Shown piece by piece: positions 8,335 through 17,640 of a DNA stretch of 64,000 nucleotides. Source of the stretch: an uncultured Proteiniphilum sp. (GTDB lineage Bacteria > Bacteroidota > Bacteroidia > Bacteroidales > Dysgonomonadaceae). The notes beneath the pieces were generated by a model that saw only the letters and a program-made list of their open reading frames with translations, was not told the origin of the DNA and made no database searches. Every line of letters starts with the position of its first letter. The first letter of the stretch is position 1. The stretch covers positions 1-64,000 of the forward strand of contig CAKMJT010000009.1 of assembly GCA_927407015.1 (NCBI GenBank). The letters are read 5' to 3'. The position numbers and the translations under genes were made by a program.

Positions 8335-9126
8335 TCACGGTTGTTTACCGAGGTAAGCCAATATGCCACCATCCACATACAGGATGTGTCCATTGACAAA
8401 GTTGGAGGCTTCCGAAGCAAGGAACACTGCCGGTCCCATCAGGTCCTCGGTCGTTCCCCAACGGGCTGCCGGTGTTTTGGCAATGATAAACGAGTCGAAA
8501 GGATGGGGAGTGCCATCAGCCTGCTTCTCCCGGAGAGGGGCTGTTTGCGGGGTGGCAATATATCCCGGCCCGATGCCATTGCACTGGATGTTGTATTCCC
8601 CATATTCGGAGCAGATATTCTTGGTGAGCATCTTCAATCCTCCCTTTGCTGCAGCATAGGCCGATACGGTCTCGCGACCCAGTTCGCTCATCATGGAACA
8701 GACATTGATGATTTTGCCGTGTCCTTTTTTGATCATGTGCGGGATAACCGCTTTTGAGACGATAAACGGCCCGTTCAGGTCGATATCGATCACCTGACGG
8801 AACTCTGCAGCCGACATCTCGTGCATCGGAATACGCTTGATAATACCGGCATTATTTACCAGAATATCGATGACCCCTACCTCCTCGGTTACCTGCGCAA
8901 TAAACTTGTTTACCGCATCTTCATCGGTCACATCGCATACGTAACCATGGGCTTCAATGCCCTTTTCCTTGTAGGATGCAAGTCCTTTATCCACCAACGC
9001 CTGGTTGATGTCATTAAACACGATGGTGGCTCCTGCCTCTGCATAAGCCGTTGCTATGGCAAACCCGATGCCATAGGAAGCTCCTGTGACGAGCGCTATT
9101 TTTCCTTCTAACGAGAAATTAACCAT
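8335..9126 (-). CDS. kduD: 2-dehydro-3-deoxy-D-gluconate 5-dehydrogenase (KduD), SDR family
   Basis: 263 residues, classical short-chain dehydrogenase. The NAD(P)-binding motif TGASYGIG is at residues 14-21, NNAG near 90, and the catalytic Tyr/Lys in SAYAAAKGG. It reduces 2,5-diketo-3-deoxygluconate (DKII) to KDG. It is 10 bp after kduI and 80 bp before the DUF4861 gene. It could be called gluconate 5-dehydrogenase from sequence alone, since the two are close; the kduI neighbour decides for KduD. Confidence 0.9.
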   Translation of the reverse strand: MVNFSLEGKIALVTGASYGIGFAIATAYAEAGATIVFNDINQALVDKGLASYKEKGIEAHGYVCDVTDEDAVNKFIAQVTEEVGVIDILVNNAGIIKRIPMHEMSAAEFRQVIDIDLNGPFIVSKAVIPHMIKKGHGKIINVCSMMSELGRETVSAYAAAKGGLKMLTKNICSEYGEYNIQCNGIGPGYIATPQTAPLREKQADGTPHPFDSFIIAKTPAARWGTTEDLMGPAVFLASEASNFVNGHILYVDGGILAYLGKQP

Positions 9127-9136
9127 TTTGTTTTTT

Positions 9137-9979
9137 TTATTTTAGTTCCACAATTTTTGAAAAGTCCTGATCGCCATAGTCGAGGTTCTCACCGGCCATA
9201 CCCCAGATAAAGGTGTAGTTGCTGGTAGCGGCAGCGGAGTGGATGGACCATTCCGGAGAGAGTACGGCCTGATCGCCCTTCATCCAGATGTGACGGGTTT
9301 CATCCACCTCTCCCATGAAGTGGCAGACCGCCTGATCTTCGGGGACCTCGAAGTAGAAATATGCTTCCATCCTGCGGGAATGTACATGTGCCGGCATGGT
9401 ATTCCAAACACTGCCCGGTGCCAGCTCGGTCATGCCCATCTGCAACTGACAGGTAGGCAGTACTTGATTCACGATCATTTTGTTGATATTCCGGTGGTTG
9501 GAAGTCTCCAGTGAGCCCATCTCTGCCACAACAGCATCGGTTTTGGTCACTTTTTTATCGGGATAATTGCGATGAGCCGTGGCTGAGTTGAAATAAAATT
9601 TCGCGGGTTGTGCGGCGTCATCACTTTCAAAGTAGACCTCCCTGTCTCCTGAACCCAGGTACAATGCCTCTTTGTAATCGAGTGCAAAGACAGCATCCCT
9701 CACTTTTACTTTTCCTTTGCCGCCTACATTGTAAATCCCGATCTCCCGGCTGTGCAGGAAAACAGGTTGCTTCAAAGGATCAATTGCTTCCAGGTGCAAC
9801 GACTCATTTACCGGCATCGCTCCGCCCACAACCATACGGTCGTACATGGAGTAGACCATGTTCACTTCATCACCACTGAATACTTTTTCCATTAAAAAAT
9901 CCCTGCGCAAACGCTGTGAATCGTAAGATCTGGCATCTTCCGGATGGGCAGCATAGCGTAGTTCATAATTTGTTTTCAT
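9137..9979 (-). CDS. kduI: 5-keto-4-deoxyuronate isomerase (KduI)
   Basis: 280 residues, matching the usual length of KduI, a cupin-fold zinc isomerase that turns 4-deoxy-L-threo-5-hexosulose uronate (DKI) into DKII. Recognisable blocks are NYELRYAAHPEDARSYD at the N terminus, the metal-binding region around HVHSRRMEAYFYFEVPE and SPEWSIHSAAATSNYTFIWGM near the C terminus. It is the first gene of the minus-strand operon and has a leader of about 155 nt with a hairpin and a palindrome. The enzyme takes the spontaneous product of unsaturated galacturonate freed by PL1 and GH105 enzymes encoded elsewhere in the window. Confidence 0.93.
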   Translation of the reverse strand: MKTNYELRYAAHPEDARSYDSQRLRRDFLMEKVFSGDEVNMVYSMYDRMVVGGAMPVNESLHLEAIDPLKQPVFLHSREIGIYNVGGKGKVKVRDAVFALDYKEALYLGSGDREVYFESDDAAQPAKFYFNSATAHRNYPDKKVTKTDAVVAEMGSLETSNHRNINKMIVNQVLPTCQLQMGMTELAPGSVWNTMPAHVHSRRMEAYFYFEVPEDQAVCHFMGEVDETRHIWMKGDQAVLSPEWSIHSAAATSNYTFIWGMAGENLDYGDQDFSKIVELK

Positions 9980-10031
9980 ATTATATTTTTTTGATATTTT
10001 GTATCATATGGCTCTTTGATTTGAGAAACGT

Positions 10032-10063
10032 CATAATCCTGCCTAAAGAGCAGACAGATTATG
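10032..10063 (-). promoter_or_regulatory. Stable hairpin in the kduI leader
   Basis: On the minus strand, CATAATC-TGT-CTGC, a 7-base loop, then GCAG-GATTATG form an 11-bp stem with a 3-base bulge, ending about 53 nt before the kduI start. A perfect 10-bp palindrome TACCCGGGTA lies at 10088-10097 in the same leader. Either could control kduI expression; the hairpin has no U tract so it is not an obvious terminator. Confidence 0.4.
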
Positions 10064-10140
10064 TTACTTCTTGTACTCATTTGCATGTACCCGGGTATAA
10101 CCGAACTCTCACATCGGATGAGTTACCCAATCGCTGCTTG

Positions 10141-10171
10141 CAAAGATAGCACTTATTTTTATGTTGTGAAC
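10141..10171 (-). promoter_or_regulatory. Predicted promoter of the kduI operon
   Basis: The minus strand carries TATCTTTG at 10148-10141, a perfect Bacteroides -7 box (TAnnTTTG). The expected -33 element 19 bp upstream is weak (GTTC). The whole gap 9980-10312 (333 bp) holds this promoter and the leader structures, and no gene that I can support. Confidence 0.5.
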
Positions 10172-10312
10172 GAGCACAATCTGTTTTGTGCAGGCAATTT
10201 GTTAAAATAACATTATTTTTTTGTAAGAAATAGACTAAACAGATATAATCCGTTTCATTCTCTTCAAAAAGGCTTTTTCCTTCCACAACGATATTGATGT
10301 AAATGGCACAGA

Positions 10313-11383
10313 TTAATACATGATATTGTTGAAGCTTTTATAAAAATCTATGTTCTCCCTTGTTAAAATATCTAGTTGAACATAGTTTTGCCTTTCCACC
10401 GGCTTTTTGAAAATCAGATATTCAAGCATCGTCTTCATGGCATAAAATCCCTGATATTCAGGTTCCTGCCCAATTAGATACTCGATCTGACCTTTTTTGA
10501 GTGCTTCAATATTTGCCGTTGTCAGGTCCATGCAAATCATTTTCACTCCTTCGATGTGATTGTTTGCAAGGTAATTTGCGATATAATTACCCCGGGAATT
10601 TAGTACCACGATGGCCGGAATATCCTTTTGACTGTGGAACAAGTGGGACAGATACATCTCGTTGTCTTCTGGCTCTGTCACGGAAAAAGGGATGCTCAGG
10701 ATCAGGTTGGAGCATCTGTTTTTTTCAAGATAGTCGGTAAACCCTTTTTTCCTGAGAATAGTTGTGTTGGCACTTCTGTCACCGGTTCTCACAGCCTGAA
10801 AGATGGCGATATTGGTATGTGCGGGAATGAGAGATGTGATCAGTTTGGCGATCATAAATCCGCAGACATAGTGATCAGCGGAGAAGAACGCCAGGGGAGA
10901 AGTATCCTCAATGGTTGAATCCACGAAGATGTAGGGAATATCCCGGTCATCCAATTTTTTGCACAGATTGACTGTCTCCTCATTGAAGGTAGGCCCAATA
11001 ATCAGTGCATCCATTTCGATACCGGCAATTTTTTCAAAGGTTTCCCGGCACGAGTAGACATCGTATTGGTTATAGGTAAAAACCTGATAATCTACCTTGA
11101 CATTCTCGTACTCCTCCAGCGCATGCCGGATACCGTTGTGAATACTTTCCCAGTATGCCCCCGGTGAGAACTCAGGCGTTGTGACAATAATCTTATATCT
11201 TCTTTTCAGAGAGATAGCCGATACATGAATATTGGGTTTGTAATTCACCTGTTCCAGCACCTTTTCAATGGCTATGCGAGCTGCATCCGAGACGCTTCCG
11301 CGGTTATGCAGAACCCTGTCTACCGTTCCCTTTGAAACGCCGGCCATCTTTGCGATATCGACTATACGAATTTTCCTGTGCAT
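10313..11383 (-). CDS. LacI-family transcriptional regulator
   Basis: 356 residues. Residues 5-50 are the LacI helix-turn-helix and hinge (IRIVDIAKMAGVSKGTVDRVLHNRGSVSD), and the rest is a periplasmic-binding-protein-like sugar sensor domain (from about 60 on: RYKIIVTTPEFSPGAYWESIHNGI; later DIPYIFVDSTIED, a substrate-binding block). It lies upstream of the kdu operon on the same strand, with its own predicted promoter and a symmetric site overlapping that promoter, and faces away from the glycosidase operon starting at 11785. It probably controls one or both neighbouring units in response to a uronate intermediate. The effector is not known. Confidence 0.88.
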   Translation of the reverse strand: MHRKIRIVDIAKMAGVSKGTVDRVLHNRGSVSDAARIAIEKVLEQVNYKPNIHVSAISLKRRYKIIVTTPEFSPGAYWESIHNGIRHALEEYENVKVDYQVFTYNQYDVYSCRETFEKIAGIEMDALIIGPTFNEETVNLCKKLDDRDIPYIFVDSTIEDTSPLAFFSADHYVCGFMIAKLITSLIPAHTNIAIFQAVRTGDRSANTTILRKKGFTDYLEKNRCSNLILSIPFSVTEPEDNEMYLSHLFHSQKDIPAIVVLNSRGNYIANYLANNHIEGVKMICMDLTTANIEALKKGQIEYLIGQEPEYQGFYAMKTMLEYLIFKKPVERQNYVQLDILTRENIDFYKSFNNIMY

Positions 11384-11470
11384 ATAGAATCAGTTATAAG
11401 TTCGTCGTTACTTTTTATAATCTCCGGTACTTTAGGCGAATACTTTATTTTCTCAGTCAGAGACATTTAT

Positions 11471-11489
11471 GTGCACGTGCACGAAGATA
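11471..11489 (-). promoter_or_regulatory. LacI-type operator GTGCACGTGCAC overlapping the lacI -7 box
   Basis: A perfect 12-bp palindrome with central CG (11471-11482), as in LacI/PurR-type operators, directly abuts and overlaps by one base a minus-strand TATCTTCG (11489-11482), one mismatch from the -7 consensus. This is the expected place for autorepression of the downstream regulator gene, whose start is 88 bp away. Confidence 0.5.
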
Positions 11490-11674
11490 CAACATATTTT
11501 TTATTCAGAAAAAAAATCAGACATGAATTCAATAATTTTGATAAATCGTGAATTCTATACTCTTTTTGTTTTTTAGTCATTATTTTTATACAATTTATGT
11601 TTCCTGATGCGAATGCGGACGTGTAATCATACTGTTCTGTTGTCTTTTGTGACTTAAAGTTGGCGTGATTTAAT

Positions 11675-11682
11675 TACTTTTG
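11675..11682 (+). promoter_or_regulatory. Candidate -7 box for the 11785-20892 operon
   Basis: TACTTTTG fits TAnnTTTG and lies 103 bp before the first start codon of the operon. I see no well-spaced -33 element. The 401-bp gap 11384-11784 contains this box, the lacI operator and promoter, and AT-rich sequence without a gene. Confidence 0.35.
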
Positions 11683-11784
11683 TAAAGTCAAAATGTAAAA
11701 TTTCCAGTAAAAGATTGATTTTCTGCAGGCTTTTGAAGATCAGCACTTATTTACAAATAAATAAAATGCCCAATCAAAATCGTA

Positions 11785-13944
11785 ATGAAATATACAATGA
11801 AAAATAATGTGTTTAGTTTCAAAAGAGTTATACTATTGTTGTTTACCGGAATGCTTATCTCCTGCGGAAACAATCAACCCGCCAGAATTGACCGGCTGGC
11901 GCTGGTAAAGCGTAACAACCCCAAGATTACCGAATTTGAGGCGTTGTCGTCACTCTCTGCCGGTAATGGTAATTTCGCCGTGACAGTAGATGCCACGGGG
12001 TTGCAGACCTTCCCTGAGATCTACGCCGAAGGGGTACCCCTCGGTACGCAGTCGCAATGGGGATGGCACAGTTTTCCCAATGTTGAGGGCTTCACCACAG
12101 AAGAGACTCTGAAGGATTACAATTTCAGGGGTTGGGATGAACTCTATGCGGTACAGTTCAATGAGCCGGGCAGAAGCCGGGATGCCGCTGACTATTTCAG
12201 GATTAACCCACACCGCCTGCATCTTGGTTACATCGGACTGGAGCTGACCGACACGGAGGGTAACAAGTTGCTGCCAGAACAGATCACCAACCTAAACCAG
12301 GAGCTGGATCTCTGGGAGGGGATCATTCAAAGTCGTTTCATGATCGGCTCTGATTCCGCCGTTGTGAAAACGGCCGTACATCCCGACAAGGATCGGTTGG
12401 CTGTTTCGCTTCAGTCACCCCTTATTGGCAAGGGAATGATGCAGGTGAACCTACGCTTTCCCTATCCCACAGGAGGACATGCCGACGACGCCACCGACTG
12501 GAACTTGCCGGAGAAACATCGAACCGAAATAGTTGCACAGGATGAGCATTCCTACCTGCTGAAAAGAACACTCGATTCCACCGTCTATTATGTCGCTCTC
12601 CAATTTGAGGGTGAAGCAATCCTTACCGAGAAAGGAGCACATTACTTTGTGCTCACACCAGGCAGCGACTCGTTTGCATTTACCTGTACCTTTACGGAGG
12701 AGATGCCGGAGACAGATGCTGCACCCGTGCAGGAGTCGTTTGACGCTTCGTCGGGCTACTGGACTGCTTTCTGGCAAAATGGTGGTGCGGTCGATTTCTC
12801 GAAAAGCACCGACGAGCGTGCAGCAGAGCTGGAACGGCGCGTCGTGCTCTCGCAATACCTGATGGCCATCCAGTCGGCAGGCATCTATCCCCCGCAGGAG
12901 ACAGGGCTGACCTACAACAGCTGGTACGGCAAGTTCCATCTCGAGATGCACTGGTGGCATGCCGTTCATTTTGCCTTGTGGAACAGGACGGAGCTGCTGG
13001 AAAGAAGCATGGACTGGTATGCGACTGCCTACCCCAAGGCTAAGGAGATCGCAGAACGTCAGCAGTTTGAGGGCGCACGCTGGATGAAGATGACCGATCC
13101 CTCGGCAATGGAAGCTCCTTCGAAAGTGGGTTCGTTCCTGATCTGGCAGCAACCCCATTTCATCTATATGGCGGAGCTGATCTATCGCAACAAGCCCACG
13201 CAGGAGGTGCTGGATAAGTATGGCTTCCTGGTGGAGGAGACCGCCCGCTTTATGGCGTCGTTTGCCACCTACGATGAGATGGAGGGGCGTTATCTGCTCA
13301 AAGGTATTATCCCCGCTCAGGAGACACTACGCGCTTCTGAGACCATCAACCCACCCTTTGAACTCGCTTACTGGCACTATGCCATGTCGGTTGCCCAGCA
13401 GTGGAGAGAGCGACTGGGCCAAAAGCGCGACATGCACTGGGACGAGCTGATCGACAAGCTTTCGCCGCTGGCATACCAGGATGGCCTCTACCTGGCATCG
13501 GAGGATGCAACCGACACTTACAAGGATATCCGCTTCACCTCCGATCATCCGGCGGTGCTGGGCGCTTTGGGAATGATGCCCGAATCGAAGCTGGTACGCC
13601 GCGAAACCATGCAGAATACGCTGAATTGGATCTGGGACAACTGGAACTGGGGCAAAACATGGGGATGGGATTACCCGATGACCGCCATGAGTGCTGCCCG
13701 TCTCGGTGATACGGAGAAAGCGGTGGGTGCCTTGCTGATGGAAAAACGGACCAACACCTACCTGGTGAACGGTCACAACTACCAGGATGCGCGTTTACGT
13801 GTCTATCTGCCTGGTAATGGGGGGCTGCTCACTGCCGTGGCCATGATGTGCGCCGGCTGGGACGGTAATGAAAAAAATACCCCCGGTTTCCCGAAAGATG
13901 GAAAGTGGAATGTACAGTGGGAAGGTCTGGCCGCCATGCCCTGA
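11785..13944 (+). CDS. Six-hairpin glycosidase-like lipoprotein (GH65/GH95-like clan)
   Basis: 719 residues; lipoprotein signal ending GMLISCGN (a second possible start, Met5 at 11797, gives the same signal). Residues 40-330 are a beta-sandwich domain; residues 340-690 look like an (alpha/alpha)6 barrel. The block TYNSWYGKFHLEMHWWHAVHFALWNR corresponds to the region that in GH65-type enzymes carries the conserved Trp-Asp/Glu pair, so Glu in FHLEMHWW is my candidate catalytic acid. Other conserved blocks are FTSDHPAVLGALGMMP and WGKTWGWDYPMTAM. I do not know its substrate. It heads an operon of pectin-type enzymes, so a rhamnogalacturonan side-chain activity is plausible. Confidence 0.65.
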   Translation: MKYTMKNNVFSFKRVILLLFTGMLISCGNNQPARIDRLALVKRNNPKITEFEALSSLSAGNGNFAVTVDATGLQTFPEIYAEGVPLGTQSQWGWHSFPNVEGFTTEETLKDYNFRGWDELYAVQFNEPGRSRDAADYFRINPHRLHLGYIGLELTDTEGNKLLPEQITNLNQELDLWEGIIQSRFMIGSDSAVVKTAVHPDKDRLAVSLQSPLIGKGMMQVNLRFPYPTGGHADDATDWNLPEKHRTEIVAQDEHSYLLKRTLDSTVYYVALQFEGEAILTEKGAHYFVLTPGSDSFAFTCTFTEEMPETDAAPVQESFDASSGYWTAFWQNGGAVDFSKSTDERAAELERRVVLSQYLMAIQSAGIYPPQETGLTYNSWYGKFHLEMHWWHAVHFALWNRTELLERSMDWYATAYPKAKEIAERQQFEGARWMKMTDPSAMEAPSKVGSFLIWQQPHFIYMAELIYRNKPTQEVLDKYGFLVEETARFMASFATYDEMEGRYLLKGIIPAQETLRASETINPPFELAYWHYAMSVAQQWRERLGQKRDMHWDELIDKLSPLAYQDGLYLASEDATDTYKDIRFTSDHPAVLGALGMMPESKLVRRETMQNTLNWIWDNWNWGKTWGWDYPMTAMSAARLGDTEKAVGALLMEKRTNTYLVNGHNYQDARLRVYLPGNGGLLTAVAMMCAGWDGNEKNTPGFPKDGKWNVQWEGLAAMP

Positions 13945-14007
13945 TTATTCATTGAGCCGGGGTGAGAGAATCTGGTCGTCGTGCCGGAACTGCCCATTAC
14001 AATATTG

Positions 14008-17000
14008 ATGTCTATGAGAACGCTTATTTCGTTGTTGCTGTTGTTTATCGTTGCCATTTCTATGGAGGCTCAGCCGATGGGCTCCTGGCATGACAAGGAA
14101 CGGCAATTGAGATATACTCCCGAAGGAGAGGATTTCGTGATCGTGAACGGCGACCGGAAGTTTAACCGGGCACTCTACGGAACCAACACGGCATTCAGGA
14201 TCGAAACCGGTGACCTGCCTGAATTTGGACTCTTTATGCCGCACATGGGTGGTAACATCCAGCTGGGAATCCTTTCCGGAGGGAAGAGCCTCTGGCTGAA
14301 CGATGCAGAATATGTGAAGTCGATCTACAGAGCCGGGAGCCGTATTTATGAGATCAAAGATCCGCTCCTGGATTCCGGTAAGCTGACGATCACCGCACTG
14401 GCACTGGCAGATGCGGAGGGGATTATCCTGCGGGTAGAGGCGAACGATCTCCCTGAAAATGCCACGCTCGTCACCCTCTATGGAGGAGCCAGTAACCGTC
14501 GTTTCTCCCGGAACGGCGACCTGGGGGTGGATGATCCCGATGCGTTCGCACTCAAGGCGGAGGGCTGTGAGGGCAATCGGTTCGTGATCCGTAACGAATC
14601 GTTTTGGCTGACCTATGGTGAGGGTACCCGGGGTGGTCCCCTCCATAATTGCGGTCTCTTCTCCAAAGGATCCACCCTGAAGTTGGGCTCACCCTACAGC
14701 CTCAACACTGTTTCCGCCCTCACCCGTTCCAGCGCGACCGACAACAGACCCCTCCTCGTTGCACAATCACTTCTCGCAGGTGATGAGGTCTATATCGTTA
14801 TAAAGGATGACGACGGTAAGGTGCTGACACCAGAGATGTTGCCATCTCTCTTTGAAGAGGCCGAACAGAAACGGCGTCTTATTGCAGGCACCGTAAGAAT
14901 CAATACACCCGATCCTTATTTCAACACCCTGGGAGGAACACTCAGCATCGCTGCCGATGGTATCTGGGATGAGGAGACAGCAGTATGGCAGCACGGTGCT
15001 GTGGGTTGGCGCATGCCGCTGAACGGCTGGCGATCCGCCTATACCGGTGATGCCATCGGGTGGCACGATCGAGCCAGAAGGCACTTTAACGGTTACGCCG
15101 CCTCGCAGGTGACCGGTGTGAAGCCGGTGATAACGCACCCGGCGCAGGATACAGTGTTGAACCTGACCAGGGCAGAGAAAAGGTGGGGTACTCAGATGTA
15201 CAGTGACGGCTACATCAGCCGTAACCCCCGCAACAACAGTCAGATGCACCACTACGACATGAACCTGGTCTATATTGATGAACTGTTGTGGCACTTCAAC
15301 TGGACGGGAGACATGGCGTATGTGAAGGAGATGTGGCCGGTGCTGAAGCGTCACCTGGCATGGGAGAAGCGCAACTATGATCCCAACGATGACGGACTCT
15401 ACGATGCCTATGCTTGTATCTGGGCCAGCGACGCATTGCAGTACAACAGCGGCTCGGTCACCTACTCCTCTGCCTACAACTACCGGGCCAACAGGATGGT
15501 GGCAATGATTGCCGAAAAAATTGGTGCGGATCCGAAACCTTACAGAGATGAGGCGGAGAAGATACTGAAGGCGATCAACTCCACGCTCTGGCTCCCTCAT
15601 AAAGGGTGGTGGGCCGAGTTCAAGGATCTGATGGGAGCACAGATGATCCACCCCTTGGCTGGGATCTGGACCGTGTATCATGCCATTGATTCCGGAATAT
15701 ATACACCCTTTCAGGCCTATCAGGCTACCCGTTATGTCGACACCTCGATTCCACGCATACCTGTCAGGGCCAGCGGACTGAAGGATGAGGGATATTTTAC
15801 CCTCTCCACCACCAACTGGTTCCCTTACTCCTGGTCGGTGAACAATGTGGCTTTTGCCGAAGTGGGGCATACCAGCCTGGCCTACTGGCAGGCAGGCAGG
15901 AACGAAGAGGCATTCCGACTCTTCAAAAGTAACATACTGGATGGCATGTACCTGGGATCCAGCCCCGGCAACATCGGACAGGTCAGCTTCTATGATGCCG
16001 CCAGGGGAGAGTGCTATCGTGACTTCGGTGATCCCGTGGGTGTCTATTCGCGCGCACTGATTCAAGGGTTGTTCGGTATTCTCCCCGATGCGATGAATGA
16101 GCGGTTGTTGATCCGTCCCGGCTTTCCGGCTGCGTGGGACTATGCATCCATTGATACTCCCGACATCGCGTTTAACTTCACGAGAGTGGGACAAACCGAC
16201 CGATATACCATCAAACCCTCATTCCCTCGAGAGCTGGCATTAACAATGCAGCTGCAGGCCCCTTATGACCGGATAGGATCGATCAACGTCAATGGGCGAA
16301 AGGTGCGCTGGAAAAGGGTGGAGTCGGTAGACGCACCGGTTATTGCCATTGGCTGTGGCACCGAAGCTGAATATCTGGTTGAGATTGTCTGGGAAGGAGC
16401 AAAAACAGCCACCACTGCGATCGAGACATCAACAGCGCAAAACAGTCCGGTTGAGATCACCATGGAGTACAACATTCGAGAGCTGTATGATCCTCAGGAG
16501 GTTCTAGGGTCGGCAACGATCCGCGACAACACTATCAGGGGCACCGTAAAGGGTGAACCGGGTCACCGCACACTCTTTGCCCGGGTGAAAGAGGGTGAGA
16601 TGGAGTGGTGGAGAGCAGTCGACATTGAGGTGATAGATCCTTTTGAGCTGACTTATGACCCCGAGGATTCACTGCTTAGCTTTCGGATACGTAACCAGCT
16701 TCACAGGGAGGCTAGCCTGAAAATAAGGGTGAATGGTGAGTTGCTGGAAAGTGAATATGTGCTTTCTGCAGGAGCTCTTTCTCAGCGGTTCGATGTGTCT
16801 GCAGGTATAGCCCGCTTCGGCACCAACAGAGTGGAGCTGATACAGAACAACGAGATCCTCCTTACCACATCGATCGTCAACTGGAACCTGAAGAATAAAA
16901 AGCAGGTATATGAAACCATTCCGATGGATAGCTATATGAATGCGTCGGTAGATCAGATCTTTACCAACGAATACCTCTCTCCCAGGTCACCCTTCACCAC

Positions 17001-17622
17001 CCTTCAGATACCCAAGCAGGGAATTGGTGAATGGTGCCACCCAAGCCTCACCGCTGCAATCGATGACAGCGGCCTGAGAAATGCCAGTCGTGGAGGAATC
17101 TTTGAAACTCCATTCGGAATACCATTCCGGACACCGTCCGATGATGTGGCGAACATTGCTTTCACATCGCTATGGGACAACTACCCCTCGGCGATCACCA
17201 TCCCCCTGGCGGGAAAAGCATCCCATGTCTACCTGCTGATGGCCGGCTCCACAAATCATATGCAGGTGCATGTGCCCAACAGGGAGGTAATGGTCACCTA
17301 TCGTGATGGCTCTGTGTCACGACTGGAGCTCCGCAATCCGGAGACATGGATCCCCATTGAACAGGATCTCTTTGTAGATGACCATGCCTTCAGACTATCA
17401 CAACCACGTCCCTACAGGGTAGCCCTCAAAACCGGTAAAGTAAGCCGCAACTTCGACAATGAGGTACCCGTGAAGGAGGTCTACGGTCGATCCATCGATG
17501 GGGGTGCCGGCATCATACTGGATCTGCCGCTGGATAAAAATAGGGAGCTGGAGGACATTACCTTAAGAACCATTACCAACGAGGTGGTTATCGGACTGAT
17601 GTCGGTCACGCTCGTAAGATAA
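14008..17622 (+). CDS. DUF4450 large multidomain protein, predicted glycosidase
   Basis: About 1204 residues from the ATG at 14008; the longer frame starts with a GTG at 13981 and would spoil the signal peptide (MRTLISLLLLFIVAISMEAQ, signal peptidase I type). The N-terminal 350 residues are beta-rich (RQLRYTPEGEDFVIVNGDRKFNRALYG at the start, a DUF4450 hallmark). The middle (about 350-750) has six-hairpin glycosidase features: HHYDMNLVYIDELLWHFNWTGD, NYDPNDDGLYDAY, SSAYNYRANRMVAMIAEKIG. The rest is beta-sandwich. No enzymatic activity of DUF4450 is known to me. It is 63 bp after the preceding glycosidase gene and 18 bp before a GH105 pseudogene. Confidence 0.75.
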   Translation: MSMRTLISLLLLFIVAISMEAQPMGSWHDKERQLRYTPEGEDFVIVNGDRKFNRALYGTNTAFRIETGDLPEFGLFMPHMGGNIQLGILSGGKSLWLNDAEYVKSIYRAGSRIYEIKDPLLDSGKLTITALALADAEGIILRVEANDLPENATLVTLYGGASNRRFSRNGDLGVDDPDAFALKAEGCEGNRFVIRNESFWLTYGEGTRGGPLHNCGLFSKGSTLKLGSPYSLNTVSALTRSSATDNRPLLVAQSLLAGDEVYIVIKDDDGKVLTPEMLPSLFEEAEQKRRLIAGTVRINTPDPYFNTLGGTLSIAADGIWDEETAVWQHGAVGWRMPLNGWRSAYTGDAIGWHDRARRHFNGYAASQVTGVKPVITHPAQDTVLNLTRAEKRWGTQMYSDGYISRNPRNNSQMHHYDMNLVYIDELLWHFNWTGDMAYVKEMWPVLKRHLAWEKRNYDPNDDGLYDAYACIWASDALQYNSGSVTYSSAYNYRANRMVAMIAEKIGADPKPYRDEAEKILKAINSTLWLPHKGWWAEFKDLMGAQMIHPLAGIWTVYHAIDSGIYTPFQAYQATRYVDTSIPRIPVRASGLKDEGYFTLSTTNWFPYSWSVNNVAFAEVGHTSLAYWQAGRNEEAFRLFKSNILDGMYLGSSPGNIGQVSFYDAARGECYRDFGDPVGVYSRALIQGLFGILPDAMNERLLIRPGFPAAWDYASIDTPDIAFNFTRVGQTDRYTIKPSFPRELALTMQLQAPYDRIGSINVNGRKVRWKRVESVDAPVIAIGCGTEAEYLVEIVWEGAKTATTAIETSTAQNSPVEITMEYNIRELYDPQEVLGSATIRDNTIRGTVKGEPGHRTLFARVKEGEMEWWRAVDIEVIDPFELTYDPEDSLLSFRIRNQLHREASLKIRVNGELLESEYVLSAGALSQRFDVSAGIARFGTNRVELIQNNEILLTTSIVNWNLKNKKQVYETIPMDSYMNASVDQIFTNEYLSPRSPFTTLQIPKQGIGEWCHPSLTAAIDDSGLRNASRGGIFETPFGIPFRTPSDDVANIAFTSLWDNYPSAITIPLAGKASHVYLLMAGSTNHMQVHVPNREVMVTYRDGSVSRLELRNPETWIPIEQDLFVDDHAFRLSQPRPYRVALKTGKVSRNFDNEVPVKEVYGRSIDGGAGIILDLPLDKNRELEDITLRTITNEVVIGLMSVTLVR

Positions 17623-17640
17623 ATCTTTCGCCATTGTATT

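Noticed and set aside
12451-13158. 235-codon minus-strand frame in the GH65-like gene
   Set aside because: Antisense shadow with no motif.
14767-16194. 475-codon open frame on the minus strand opposite the DUF4450 gene
   Set aside because: Lies wholly opposite a well-supported coding gene, shows low-complexity His/Val/Gly-rich content without domain motifs, and has no promoter. Shadow of GC-rich coding.
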